NCBI GenBank assembly: GCA_012064415.1
Contig: SSNU01000219.1
Span: 207,607-271,606, forward strand
DNA from: Gyrodactylus bullatarudis
Taxonomy: Eukaryota > Platyhelminthes > Monogenea > Gyrodactylidea > Gyrodactylidae
Length of the DNA: 64,000 nt
Direction: 5' to 3'
The translations under genes were made by a program, and so were the position numbers. Below the pieces are notes generated by a model, which was not told the origin of the DNA, ran no database searches, and saw nothing but the letters and a program-made list of their open reading frames with translations. Positions 34,501-45,928 of the stretch are shown piece after piece (within the stretch, counting starts at the first letter, position 1; each line of letters begins with the position of its first letter).

Positions 34501-37500
34501 ATAGACGAAAAACATATATAATTATTCGAAATTGGTAGAATCCTTGTTCAAAATAAGTCCACACTTTTACATAATAGAGAGAATGCTTAATTACAGGTCT
34601 TGAGCTGTACAAAATTAGTGAATAGCTTTACGTATTGGACCATTGTTTATTCGTAATTAGTGCAGACTTATTCAATATTAGTGTTTCAACTGATCGAATT
34701 TAGGAGAATTAAAATTTTTACGATATATTGACTTAAATTCATTGATTGAATCATAAATAATAACTTTTCAATGATAAAAAAATCTATTTAGTTAGTTAGA
34801 GCTTCTTTCTTATGAAAATTATATTTCAATAAATGGATTTTATCAATTTTATAGTCTATATTTTTGATAAATAAGTTTCAATAAACACTATTTGTTATAA
34901 ACCTTATAAACTATTCATTAAATATTCAATCTGGTCTAAAGGGTTCTTCCCTAAGAGCTCTCCTCATGAATTTCAACATATTTTCATAATAAGGAGAAAA
35001 ATCGTTGTCATGTATTCTTGCTATTGAAATTTCAATATTGTTTGTGAGATCAACGTTGTTTCGTGTTCTGTAGCTTTTGTAAATACTTTTCAATTGAGAA
35101 AAGGTTTGTTCAATTGGATTCAGCTGAGGGGAATAACGAGGTAAGAATTTAACTATAATATCCTCTCTGAAAGAAGCCCGAACGATATGAGATTTGTGAA
35201 ATATAACATTATCCATTCCTAATTTCATTAAGGAATCTTGCCTTTGTTTCTTGAGGTATTGTTTTAGCCTTGCGTAGTTGGTAGTTTCCAGTCTCATTAG
35301 AGAAAGCCTTCTTCCTCAATTTACACGCTGTACTTTTAGTACAGTTCAATGAGCTCGTTACATTTTCAATGTCCCCATTGTTGTTTAGAATATTGACACC
35401 AATTTGAATTTTCGAATTGTCTATTAAAGCTCTGTTCATGTGTGATGGATATGATCTAACCTTTTTAAGGGTTAGATATAAAATGTATCCTATGTGACCC
35501 AAATTGGTCAATGACCAATAGTCATCAAGTAATAGTAAATTAGTCAATGAGTTGATTTCTATTGGAGGAAAGTCTTGTATAATTAGAAAATTTTAATTCT
35601 CCTAAATTCGATCAGTTGAAACACTAATATTGAATAAGTCTGCACTAATTACGAATAAACAATGGTCCAATACGTAAAGCTATTCACTAATTTTGTACAG
35701 CTCAAGACCTGTAATTAAGCATTCTCTCTATTATGTAAAAGTGTGGACTTATTTTGAACAAGGATTCTACCAATTTCGAATAATTATATATGTTTTTCGT
35801 CTATGCTTATTTCGTTTTTTGTATAGCTATTCATTAATTTTGTACAGCTCTATATCAATTTTGTACAGCTCTCTACTAATTTCGAGAAACGACTATAACA
35901 CACGTTGGGCATGCTTTCTATAATTATTATTGTAGTTTATCGTTCAATTTTCTATTTCATGATGCTACTATATCTATCTCTATTCTGATAAGTTTTAATC
36001 TAGGAGTTATGAGAAAAAGATCAGTAGTTTGATTATAAATCATTATTATTTGTAAGCAACTAACTGATCCTTACTCTTGCATATAGTAGTGACTTGGATA
36101 ATAACGAGTCTATATTGAATAGTCAATTTCGGAAGATCGAATTTCACGTTCACACTTGCAAGTGATTTCCAAATTTATTTTTTCTCATTTTAAGGAGTGA
36201 AAAAATTACTTTTTCTTTTACAACCTAATTCATGTTTACGTTTGCACCATGTTTTTTGTTCACAACCGAATAATTTTGCTGTGTCATTCTCAGACGTTTG
36301 TAAATCGAAAACGATTAGTATCAGAATTATAATTTAAACATCCGGATAGAATGTGCCTCTTGGATAATTCAAAAAAATCTTTTGTCAACATTGATTTTCT
36401 TCCAATAATGAATTTTTGATGATTTAAAGTATCAAAAGTCTTTCGCTAGAATAATATTATCCTCCTCCATATTCTCTCATAGGACTATGGATCAGTAGTT
36501 CTTAATAGCATGTGTTCAATTATCGAGATATTTACTTTCCTGATGATCTGATACAAAACGAATTCGTCCTTGTTAGATTAAAAATATCCAATGATTAAGT
36601 TAATGGTTAAGTTCTAAAGTCTTTTACTATCTCTAATGTGAATTATAATTCGTTGTGAAGAAGTAACACATCTGGATTCAAAGATATAACGATATAATCT
36701 GAATACTAGCCTTTCGTCTATATTTACGATCATTGAAGGTCCAATAGACCACTGGACCAACTCCTCAAATTCTAGTTTTAGTCTTTAACAATAGGATTTA
36801 GTTAATCTCATCAGATTTTTACATTCTCGAATTTTCATGTTCAAGAAAAATTAGTACAATAAAGAAGTTTGTCATTTATTTCGTGCTAGTAAAACTAATC
36901 CATCAAACTAAAAAGTTTTACTTGAATGAGACACAAATTGTAGCCAACTTGTGTTAATTCTGTTTCAAATGATGTAACCTGATTGGTCTCTTTACTTGTT
37001 TAGCTTACATTTTGATAATTTTATTCTTTTTACGCAAAGCTAATACGGCTTAATATTGTTTTACTTATTCATTGGCTATAAATGACTCAACTTGCTCAAA
37101 ATGCAGCTAGATAATATACAAAGATGGGAATTTATTATAATCACTATAATAGAGTTTCTTTTTTTTCAGCTCACATTATATTCTTATATATTTCAACTTT
37201 TACTTTACTTTCAAAAATTGTAAAATATTATTTTTAATGAATTTTAAACAATTTTTGAACTTACACCTATTTCTCACGTGTAGAATACATTAACTAAATT
37301 CATTTTCCTATTTCACTTAAAAATCTGTCATTTTCTTTCCAAATTACTGCCCTAATAATCAAATAAACAAAGTCTAATATAAAAAATTGGCAAAAAGATA
37401 TTTCTCTAAGTAATACATAAATTTGGTAAATAAAAAGTACACATAATACCAGCAGGGTGGTTAGCTGAACTCAAATCTTGAATAGTGGGGGAGTCGTTAT

Positions 37501-40500
37501 AGATCTACTCTAATTTTGTACGAAGTTAAATTCAGAATGGTATAGGCAGAAAAAATTGTATTTATCCTAATGAAATCGATACTCAATGTCTGGAGGATGC
37601 ACATAAATATTATAATCTCTCCACTTTTCTCTATGAACTTCAACATTTGGGACTGAGATCAGATATACAGTGTATATCTGGGCAAGTAAATTTATATTTC
37701 TTACCTTTACTTTATATAGTGCTATGAAAATGTATCATATACTTTAATATCAAGTGTGTGTATAGATATTCATCAATCATTTCTTCCCTTTATATTGTGT
37801 GTGCAATTTTTAGAAATTCCCCTTTTATATCTAGTAATAAAATGGTTTTTTCAATACTCTATTCTCTCGTGATAATTTCCATAATTTTTTTGTTGTCCAA
37901 TGTGACTGGAAACTCATTATTATTCAGTGTAACCATGGAAGGAAATATTCTATGAATTTAGCATCTTTTATAGTTTCAGGATTTTTATAAATTCTAATTG
38001 ACAAGAGATAAATCTTTAGATTAAGTATGTAATTTCCCTAGGATGTACTCAAAATTTGAGCCCATTAATTAAGCATTAATTAATCAAGAATCTCTCTATC
38101 AACCACACATGTGAGCTGTCTAGTTCTTATAAAAAATAGAAATTTTCGGATCACTACAGTATCCTTATTATTTGATTTATTTATGGAAAAAAAGAAACAT
38201 AATCAGAATTCTTTACGTTATTTTTATACAATCGAAATAATGAAATCTTTTATTTCAATTCAAAAGCTAGAACTTCGTTTCCTGAGCAACCCTATTTTTT
38301 TATTTTACACAAAATATTAGATTTCATAGAATAACAAAAAGCACATCCAAGTGGATATTGAAATTAGCATTCTTTAAAATTAATTATTATTTCTTCAAAA
38401 TTAGAGCTTTGATGATCAAAAAAGTCAACTTTTTATTTATCTTTTTTGTAGAAATTCTTCATCGTCAACACGTGGAATGAAAAGGAAGATTCCCTCTCGA
38501 ACATACATGTGAGAATTTATCTTCCTAAAATACCCTATTCAATGACAACTTTTGTAATCAATATCCATTCTTTTACAGGTTTAATATGAGCGATTCCTTA
38601 CAAAAGTGTTGTACTAATGTATCAGAAACCCTGAGATGCAATCAATTCGGTCAGATGGATGAGGCAAACGTGAGAGCTTAAAATCTAGAAATATAGTTTT
38701 ACACAGTATTAGTACATTTCACGAATATAGCTGGCCATTTTTTTATTAGTTAGATATAAAAGATTTTAACTTTAGCTTTCTTTACCAGAACTCCATGTTC
38801 AACCAAATATCAAGGACCTGGTTCGATCTCATCAAATCCCGACCCAACGAAGAAGAGGTGGTTAAAGATTTCATTTCAACTCTTTATCAATATTCACCAA
38901 ATCTATTGGAAGCTGTCATTAATACTCCTGATGAAAACGTAAGCTACAAAGAATTTTAATTCAAAAATGTATCTTGTCAGACTCTTGGTAATTGCATATT
39001 TAATGAACATTATGAAAAGAATCTATTACCTTTGAGACTACAGATAACGTAATAATTGCATTATTTGATTTTTAATACTCTCTAACTTAATCTTTTGGCT
39101 ATTTGAACGGTATTATTTACAAATTTGATCAAAAATGTTAAAATTTACAAGTGTATTAACATATTACACTCTATTTTAGGGTAGCACAGCTCTCCACTAC
39201 GCTGTTGGCCATGCATCGTGGAAACTTGTGAATTGCCTTCTAAATACTCAGTATATGGATGTTGACAAATTCAATTACTCCGGATACACACCCGTCATGG
39301 TCTCAGCCATTAGTCAGGCTCATACCCAAGAAGACCTTGAGGTCATTGATAAAATGTTAAATTCAAGTGATGTTAACTTGAGAAGTAAAGCAAACCTTCA
39401 GCAGACTCCTCTAATTCTAGCTGCCCGACAAGGCTCAGCCAAAATTGTTGATCTCCTTCTCCTCCATCGGGCCTCAGTCAATGTTCAAGATAAGGCTGGT
39501 AACACAGCCATAATGTGTGCTGTTGATCAAGGACATAGTGATGTCGTTAGGAAGTTATTATCATGTTCCGATATTGATCTCAACCTTAAAGATAATGTAA
39601 GTCTTGCTACTTATCTTGTTACTATATTAAGTATCCTCTTGTTGGTTAGATTTATCTGAGCGACACTGGCAGCTTCTTTTGATATTTATCTCGGTCCCCT
39701 TTTTGCAGATGGATTAATTCTTAATTGCCCAAATTCTCTTCTCCTTATCCCGCTTCTTTCATGAGGTACATTGGAGCGCTAATTGATTTTGACTTAAAAT
39801 CTTGTAAAAGTATCTGTGAGAATAAATTAATTTTTCATTAATCGAAGAGAGTTCAAGAGATACTTGATTATCCAAAAGTATATATATAGTCTTTTGAGAT
39901 TCCCTGATATAGGCAAAAATAATTTCTTGTTTTTTAATCGATAGAAATTTGAGACATTAAAAGTACTCACTTCTCAAATATCCATAGAATTGGAATGTAA
40001 TATTTTTGTAGATAAATTTTTCTAGATTCCAACTTTTTATCATCAGTATGAGAATTTTTGTATTCTGATTCAATTTCGAATTTTTTTGCACAAAATGTAT
40101 ATTTATAATATAATATTATACATAAATAGAGCAATCTTTTCTTCATAATTTTATTTCTTCCAGGACGGTAAAGATGCCTTAACAATAGCCAAGTTGACCG
40201 GGAACGAAGAAATCTATGGCATGATCACTAAACGCATTCATGATCCAAATGTAAGTTTGCTATCAGACATGAATTCATAAAGTTGAGAACTAATTTACTA
40301 ACAAAACTTTCAACTTGGTACGCATAACTCAACGATTTTATTTCTCACACAACTTTGTTCCAAGGCTTACTCAGAGTACATTCCAAAGGCAATTCGAAAA
40401 ATTTCGGTAAAAAAGAAAAGTTTAAGATTGCCTCGAAAAGATATTCCTGTTGAGGTGATAGAATGTAAGGATTTGCTAATCTCTAAAAAGTTTATTTCTA

Positions 40501-43500
40501 CTTCCTCTCTACTCTAATTCATCATAGAGAAAACGCTTCATCATTTTGGGACTAAAATCTTAATGATTTCTGACAAATTTGAATCCTTTCCAACATGAAC
40601 TAATCTAAAACTATTTTTTAGTTGGGTGTTTATGATATTTTTTTTGATATCAAAGCTTTGATGCTTGAAATTATTCATAAATGGTCCTTGAATTGTTGAG
40701 ATATTTTTTCAGTATTCAAACTGTAATTTTATTTAAATTCTTTGTCTTTTGCTTTTGAGTTTCTTGGCATCATTCATCTATTGAATTTAAGTATACGAAT
40801 TTGAGTATAAAGATATCAAGTCCCAATTTTTCTTGATAACCTCGTTTGGTGATTAAAAATTGATCAACTCCGAGGATTTCATATGTAAAAGTACAACTCA
40901 AACGAGATCACTAGCTATAGATCATAGTACACACATCACTAGATGGTTCTATGTAGTTCCCATATATCAATATAATACAATGGATAGTATTTAACAAGCG
41001 TACAAAAAGTTCAAAGTAAAAATACACAAAAACTGCTTTAAAATAAAATACTCAAATAAGTACCATCATGATTAAATACAATGGAGAATGTACTTTTCAT
41101 CTTTGATATCATTTCAAATTAAGAATCAAACCATTTGTCAATAATTTTATTGTGAGTTTATACCCCTAGAATACGATAGAATTGAGTATTTAATCAAATA
41201 ATAGATGCATTCATACCCTCAACCAGATTTAACTTTGAATCAAAACATACTATAGATTTATTTATATATATGTAATATAATTACTTTAAAGTAGTTTTAT
41301 TATTTATTTTTATATAGAATTTTATACGATCTAATGGAGTAACACATCGGTAAGTTGAGACCACTTTTGACAATATTTCTTCCCTATTCAATTCTCTTTT
41401 CAAATTTTTTCCACTATTTAAAGAAAACTTCTCAAAAAGACTGATCAGATATTGAGTGAAAATTCCTCAACATGCTGATCACTCTTATAAGGTTTCTTCC
41501 TTCACCTTATTATCCAATGTAAGATTATTATTTTGCATGTTTGTTCATTGTTCATACCTTCCTTTTTAAATTACTGTATTATATTTTAACCATTTACTAC
41601 AAAGTAGAAACATGAATAAATTGAAATATATACTTTATAACTTGATTTAACAACTGTAGGTTCATGAGTAAAATTATTACGAATGCTACAAATTTAATTG
41701 AAGGAATCTTGTTTAGCTGTAATTATAGATCAGTCAATCGAACTGGAATTCACTTTGGTAATTGAAAAACTTTTCATTTTCTTAATTTAACAATAATATT
41801 GTCTTGTTGTATGTTGAAAAACTCTTTTGAAGATTGCACAGCGTGCCACTTTTATTTTAATCTGGTCAACCGAAATTTGATGCAAACTTTGAATTTAGTC
41901 TTAGAACTTGCGGACTCTTTGAATTTTTCCAAAACTGGGTTTTCTAAAAGATCTAAATCAATTAGTGAAATTAACCAATTGCCCAAAAACCGGATATCAT
42001 TAAATAGAAAATTAAATTCTGCGTCGATTGGTGCATGAATGTGCGGAAGAAAGAGAAAAAATTGCACGAAAAATGAAATCAACAAAGTTCATAGATTCTG
42101 AGTGTACATTTGTGTTTTCACAACGACCCACAGCTTCAAATAGATGAAATTTCAAAATTTTCTTTGGCATTTTCAAAATAATCTGTTCTTTCGATTTAAA
42201 CTGTTCTCAACTTCTTCAGATTTCATCTTTAGGTGTAAAATTAGTTATTAATAACAGACTCTCTCTGGATTCAACCATACTCAATTCATTAAATCAGTCA
42301 GGTTTCCTTCTTTTCACAAGGCAAACTCTCATAAACATTCTATTGCATTGTGATTTTAACAAATTTTAAAATCTCTAATAATTTTTCCGAACCATTTATA
42401 GTAGGGGTTCTATTTAATTTCAAGTATCATAGACTTTCTCTAGCCATAATTCTGCTTAATAAAAATTCAAAGATGAAAAAGTTTTTTATCAAGAAATCAC
42501 ACCTTTAGAAATTTAAGAGTTGAAGTCACCTCTTGGGGTAAAAAATAGCAATATAATCCTTTTTTTGGGAGAATATTTCTTCAAAAAAATTGCATATAGT
42601 TATCAGCGTATTTCAAAACTCTGTGTCTTAAAGCATTAAAAGAGTTTTACAATTTACACCTTGGCATGATTATTTTATAAACCAGCTATGATTTAAAATT
42701 CACATCACACTTGTTTTCTTTCTTCCCATAATTTTTCAATTCTAGACAGTATAATACAAATTGAATGGCTTGATTAAATGAAGAGATCATCGCTTACCAA
42801 ACATGCTCTGGGTGTAGGAAATACATACAACTTGGAAGGCATCAAAATTTAGTTCAAGTTTCGAAAAAATTTGGTAATTATTTTCATGAAAGCTTCAGCA
42901 GATAGAGTTCAGGCGATTACATTTTTGAATTCTACGGGTATGATTACTCGATAAAATTTATTTTACTTTTATCTATGACCTTGGGAAATAGATTTTCAAA
43001 AAGACGTCCTAAAAAATTAATATTTTTGGACAGAATCATCTTTCTTTGACCGATGGTAGAGCTGAGAATTTTGCGTATTCCAGAAGATTTATAGTTTTGC
43101 TGTCGAATGGGTGGTAAACGAAGTATTTCCTTAGGCTTCGATGCATAATAATGAGTTGCTTAAGTGGTATGTGTCTTTAAAGGCATAGTGGAACTTTACG
43201 GTTAAGCCACTTATATCGAGAGGCCTGTTATATGTCAAAATGAAAATTTGGTGCCCTTAAAGTTGTATTTAGTCAAAGATTTCTACTCTCTTTCTTGATC
43301 ATTTCATTCAATCAATCCTTCTTAATGGCACAAAGCTCTCTTTCCTTTATTCCACATGAAAACACTAAATTAAAATACATTTATGTTATGCCAATGAACT
43401 TAATTTACTCGTCTAACTTGGTAGAAATATTTTCTTGATTTACTAAAACCTTTAATTTACTGCTATAATAATTTAAATGTATAATAAATTTCATTATAAT

Positions 43501-44927
43501 ACGATTTTAATTCATGTGAAGATGTGTCACTCAATAAAAAATTAGAATGAAAAACAAGGTGTCAAATTTTTAGAGGTTTAAGGCGCTATACCTCTGAAAA
43601 TGCAACATCTTTTTCATTTTGATATAATCTTAACGATTGGTCGAAAAATGTTGAATTATCTAACCCTTTCTCTGTCCTTTTTTATCCTGAATTACTAGAA
43701 GTTATTATTAGAAGTTAAGCTAATTGATATGAAGTTGGTTGGTTTTCTTGTCTTATTCTGATTCTAAAAAACATCTTTTTACAAAAGTTCTACATTCAAA
43801 CAATGAAAATTTTGAGTTCAAAGTTCGAAAAAATTGGCGACAAATTGAAATTTGAAAGATGACCATAATTTTCATGACCATAATTTTTCCAACTTCATAT
43901 TAACCAACTTTAGTTTAGAAAAATATCTATGCTGCTTGACTTTAATTTCAAATATATTATAGTTAATTCAGAGGCATTTCTAATTACGCTAATGAGATTT
44001 TAGGAACCTTTAGAACCATTAAAAATCATATTGAAACTCTCAAACAGAAAGATGTTTTCACTTTTAACTCATGAATTCGATTAAACCGTTTCAACTAATA
44101 ATTCCAGTGAGGTATTTAATTAATTTTATCTTCCCATATAAGAGTAGTAAAATTTTCAAGAAATTGGACCTAGGTCCTATCAAAAAGCACACGCCCTGTT
44201 TTTTACTCTAGAGTCAAGATCTTGAAGCAGTTTTTTATTATCAAGCTTCGTGGTAAAGAAATGAATTTGAAAGGATTTTCAGCTTAGTAATCCTTATTGA
44301 TTTTTAATTAGGTTGTCTAGATGTTAAAGCTTTAATTACTTGATTTACGCTAACAGTAAGTCTGTGTGGCTTGTGTGTAATTAATAGAGAGACCAGAAAA
44401 AGGCATACTTTATAATGAAAAAAGGCAATTTTTAATTCTGAAAAAGGCACAAATAGGCAAATTCATAAAATCGAATGTTTCTCACAAGAAGATATTTGCT
44501 AAAAGAGGACTTGAAAAGGCAAGCCTCCTCCAAATAGGCGAAAAAAGCAAACTTATGACCATTATTAAGATTTTGGGTGAGAAAGGACTGAATTTTTAAT
44601 ATTTTAAAGTATTTTAGACTCACGATCAAAGAAGGCATTCTGGTCGCCCTTGTAATTAGTAAAGGGTGTATTTATCAAAAAAGTTTTATTTTATTTTCAA
44701 TTTTATTCATACTAAAAGAACGAGTGCATTAGGGTTTAGTGGTAGAAATCGAATCAGAAGAAATTTCTCTACAAAATGAGACTAAAAATCGAAAAAAAAG
44801 TGCCCCAAAGACTATATTTCATAATACTTGTCCAACTCAAAGTATGACTACGATTAGGAAGACTGTTTCAGGGTTGAAAAACAGGGTGTGTGCTTTTTTA
44901 AGCACCAAAACTTGTGGAGAAGTGTAG
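26753..44927 (+). CDS. KANK: KANK-family ankyrin-repeat protein
   Basis: Exons with matching phases: 26753-28519, 28921-29208, 32930-33140, 34044-34167, 38452-38508, 38579-38669, 38789-38938, 39180-39596, 40164-40250, 40365-40464 and probably 44740-44927. Nine introns have GTRAG donors; together the first ten exons give 1,097 residues. Residues ~847-1064 form the KANK C-terminal ankyrin block. Everything before it is polar and likely disordered. KANK proteins are cortical adaptors linking talin-based adhesions, liprin and kinesin/microtubule complexes (family knowledge). The talin-binding KN motif (family form around PYGYxLDLDFLKYV) is not visible anywhere. If the exon 10 donor is not used, translation stops at 40517. 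Introns hold an IS630/mariner-type transposon, a foldback repeat, a TTAA repeat and a hAT MITE. Confidence 0.85.
31825..32495. repeat. Foldback (palindromic) repeat, family A
   Basis: The left part (CTAAAGCTAGTTGATATGAAG, then ATTCAATCTGACCAAAATTAGG, then ATCGATTTCGATGATTCGA) is mirrored on the right (TCGAATCATCGAAATCGAT, then CCTAATTCTGGTCAGATTGA). A sequence of about 80 bp interrupts the right arm. It is homologous over its length to the copy at 53973-54622. Confidence 0.75.
32765..32830 (-). repeat. tRNA-derived (SINE-like) fragment
   Basis: The minus strand contains a canonical B box GGTTCGAATTCC preceded by TGGTTACCTTGG, a weak A-box-like word. No full cloverleaf could be drawn. Confidence 0.3.
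34385..35899 (-). mobile_element. IS630/Tc1/mariner-type transposon with >310-bp identical inverted terminal arms
   Basis: Left arm 34385-34718 (334 bp) and right arm 35587-35899 (313 bp) are exact inverted copies by eye, apart from one 21-bp unit present only on the left. Each arm holds several copies of GAGCTGTACAAAATT. The outermost sequences read GTTATAGTCG and CGACTATAAC; taking TA as the target duplication, the element would be TAGTCG...CGACTA. The interior encodes a transposase lacking its centre, so this copy is non-autonomous. Confidence 0.85.
34926..35439 (-). pseudogene. Internally deleted DDE transposase (IS630/mariner type)
   Basis: From an ATG at 35439 the frame encodes a helix-turn-helix-like N-terminus (NNGDIENVTSSLNCTKSTAC) and runs to a stop near 35208. 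The overlapping frame continues as DNVIFHKSHIVRASF, the second catalytic Asp with its His (family form DNAxxHKS), and YSPQLNPIEQTFSQLK, the motif with the third acidic residue (family form SPxLNPIE), ending at 34926. About 100 residues that should carry the first catalytic Asp are missing at the junction, which also shifts the frame. It is therefore inactive, although its terminal arms are intact and could be used in trans. Confidence 0.8.
38452..38938 (+). CDS. KANK: KANK gene exons 5-7
   Basis: Exons 38452-38508 (57 bp), 38579-38669 (91 bp) and 38789-38938 (150 bp), separated by introns of 70 and 119 bp. Exon 7 encodes SMFNQISRTWFDLIKSRPNE and VVKDFISTLYQYSPNLLEAV, which aligns with the conserved helical segment that precedes the ankyrin repeats in KANK proteins. 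Confidence 0.85.
39180..40250 (+). CDS. KANK: KANK gene exons 8-9: ankyrin repeats
   Basis: Exon 8 (39180-39596, 139 codons) and exon 9 (40164-40250, 29 codons). Repeats: GSTALHYAVGHASWKLVNCL, YSGYTPVMVSAISQAHTQED, LQQTPLILAARQGSAKIVDL, AGNTAIMCAVDQGHSDVVRK and DGKDALTIAKLTGNEEIYGM, five units in the KANK order. The domain binds kinesin-4 family partners in animals (family knowledge). Intron 8 is 567 bp. Confidence 0.9.
42896..43205 (+). repeat. Diverged relative of the TTAA MITE at 47244
   Basis: Collinear with 47425-47733: AGATAGAGTTCAGGCGATTA, GGTATGATTACTCGATAAAA, TTTTGCGTATTCCAGAAGAT and the end CTTTACGGTTAA against CTTTAAGGGTTAA. Its left end was not found. Confidence 0.6.
43714..43914. 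repeat. Small foldback copy, family A
   Basis: Starts AAGCTAATTGATATGAAGTTGG and ends CAACTTCATATTAACCAACTTTA, inverted copies of the family terminus about 200 bp apart. Confidence 0.6.
44385..44651. mobile_element. hAT MITE, deletion derivative of the 15133 family
   Basis: Termini TAGAGAGACCA and TGGTCGCCCTT (two and one mismatches to the 15133 family). Flanking 8-mers are GTAATTAA (44377-44384) and GTAATTAG (44652-44659), one mismatch. Both ends align with 15133-15712 (AGAAAAAGGCATACTT, GGACTGAATTTTTAATATTT), while about 300 bp of its middle are missing. It ends 88 bp before a putative KANK exon. Confidence 0.8.
44740..44927 (+). CDS. KANK: Putative KANK gene exon 11 (C-terminus)
   Basis: Acceptor GGGTTTAG; the first two bases complete the codon left by exon 10 (T|TG), then VEIESEEISLQNETKNRKKS ... 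STKTCGEV and a TAG stop. The segment is markedly less AT-rich than its surroundings. A GTGTGC within it could instead splice (phase 2) to the exon at 45718. Confidence 0.45.
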
Positions 44928-45717
44928 AATAGTTTTAAGTAGATATTTTATTTACAAGAGTGCACATTTGCTTAACAACTTTATTGTTTCAAATATTCTC
45001 TTTCTCTATATGTTGTAATAATGGTCTCACAATTGATTTTTTTAATCAACAAACACATTCCTCTAATTATGTAAATCTATCCATGATCACTAGGATTCCT
45101 TTCAAATCGCTACTTTTCCTGAATAAATTTATTGATAAAATAAACAAAATAGGCATTTTTTAAATAACTAAAACTTAGCTCCAAGCCTGGGATTTATTTC
45201 CTGGCTCATATGACAAACGAACGATAATTGATATTCGTTTTAACCCGAATAATTCTCGTATTCACAGATTGAAAGATGAGTTCAGCCATTACCAAATGAT
45301 AGTCGCAATTTTCATAAGCCTTTGCGTTCTCAAATCAATCCATAATCTATCGAATAGTATAGCTTATTTCTTTACATTAACAGGATGAACAGCATTCTGA
45401 AAAACATTAGAATTTTGTCGTTCTAGATGCCTACAAGGGTTTGTCAAGCTTTTCCCTGAACACCAGATATATTTAAGGCCAAGCTGAGGGCTGAATCGAG
45501 TTTCTTGACCATGGCTAGATTACATCATAATTATGGGAACAGTGATAAATTCGTTAACATATTTCTACATATCATGTAAAGCTTGGGATTTTGGAAGTTT
45601 TGTTGAAATTTCATAATACTGACCAGAATCTCATCTTTAATTCTGAAGATAAACTTTGATCGAAAACTCCATAGATAACTTGAAGAGTTAATAATTTTTT
45701 CCACTAAAACTATCTAG

Positions 45718-45928
45718 AATCGCCAATATGTTGTATTCACCAACCTCAAGATATCATAAGATGTCGCCAAACACGATGTTGCACATGTCCATTCCACGAG
45801 TGAACCTTTCCCAGAAAATTCAGACGACCACCTCTGCCACATCCAAGGATGCTTGTCATTGTAATGAGACACCGCCAACTACAACAGACACATTCTCTTG
45901 GAATTTCAACTCAACTTTAGTTATTTAA
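45718..45928 (+). CDS. Putative last coding exon of the same plus-strand gene
   Basis: A good acceptor (TTTTTTCCACTAAAACTATCTAG) opens a Ser/Thr-rich frame of 69 codons: MLYSPTSRYHKMSPNTMLHM ... SWNFNSTLVI and a stop. Base composition is strongly coding-like. Entry phase is 2, which could follow a donor GT|GTGTGC in the exon at 44740. It may be the KANK C-terminus, an alternative end, or a separate gene's last exon. An AATAAA lies at 46120-46125. Confidence 0.45.

Larger units (their letters stand above)
34168..38451 (+). other. KANK intron 4 (4.3 kb) hosting a transposon
   Basis: Between AG|GTGAGT and TTTTTGTAG|A. The complete element 34385-35899 sits 217 bp inside the intron, with its transposase antisense to KANK. 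The remaining 2.5 kb is AT-rich with no supportable exon. Confidence 0.7.
40465..44739 (+). other. Putative KANK intron 10 with repeats
   Basis: If the exon 10 donor GAAT|GTAAGG is used, this 4.3-kb stretch is an intron. It contains a degenerate TTAA repeat (42896-43205), a small foldback copy (43714-43914) and a hAT MITE (44385-44651). A splice-like segment at 41323-41352 would create an immediate stop (T|AA). Confidence 0.4.

Noticed and set aside
34346..35923. Two long open frames with identical sequence on opposite strands (34346-34612 and 35693-35923)
   Set aside because: They are shadows of the transposon's identical inverted arms, not genes.
41323..41352. Short splice-bounded segment as KANK exon 11
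   Set aside because: Joined to exon 10 it gives an immediate stop codon (T|AA); it could only be 3' UTR.
41799..42085. Overlapping frames on both strands near 41.8-42.1 kb as an exon
   Set aside because: A possible acceptor exists, but the peptide has no recognisable feature and no matching donor was found.
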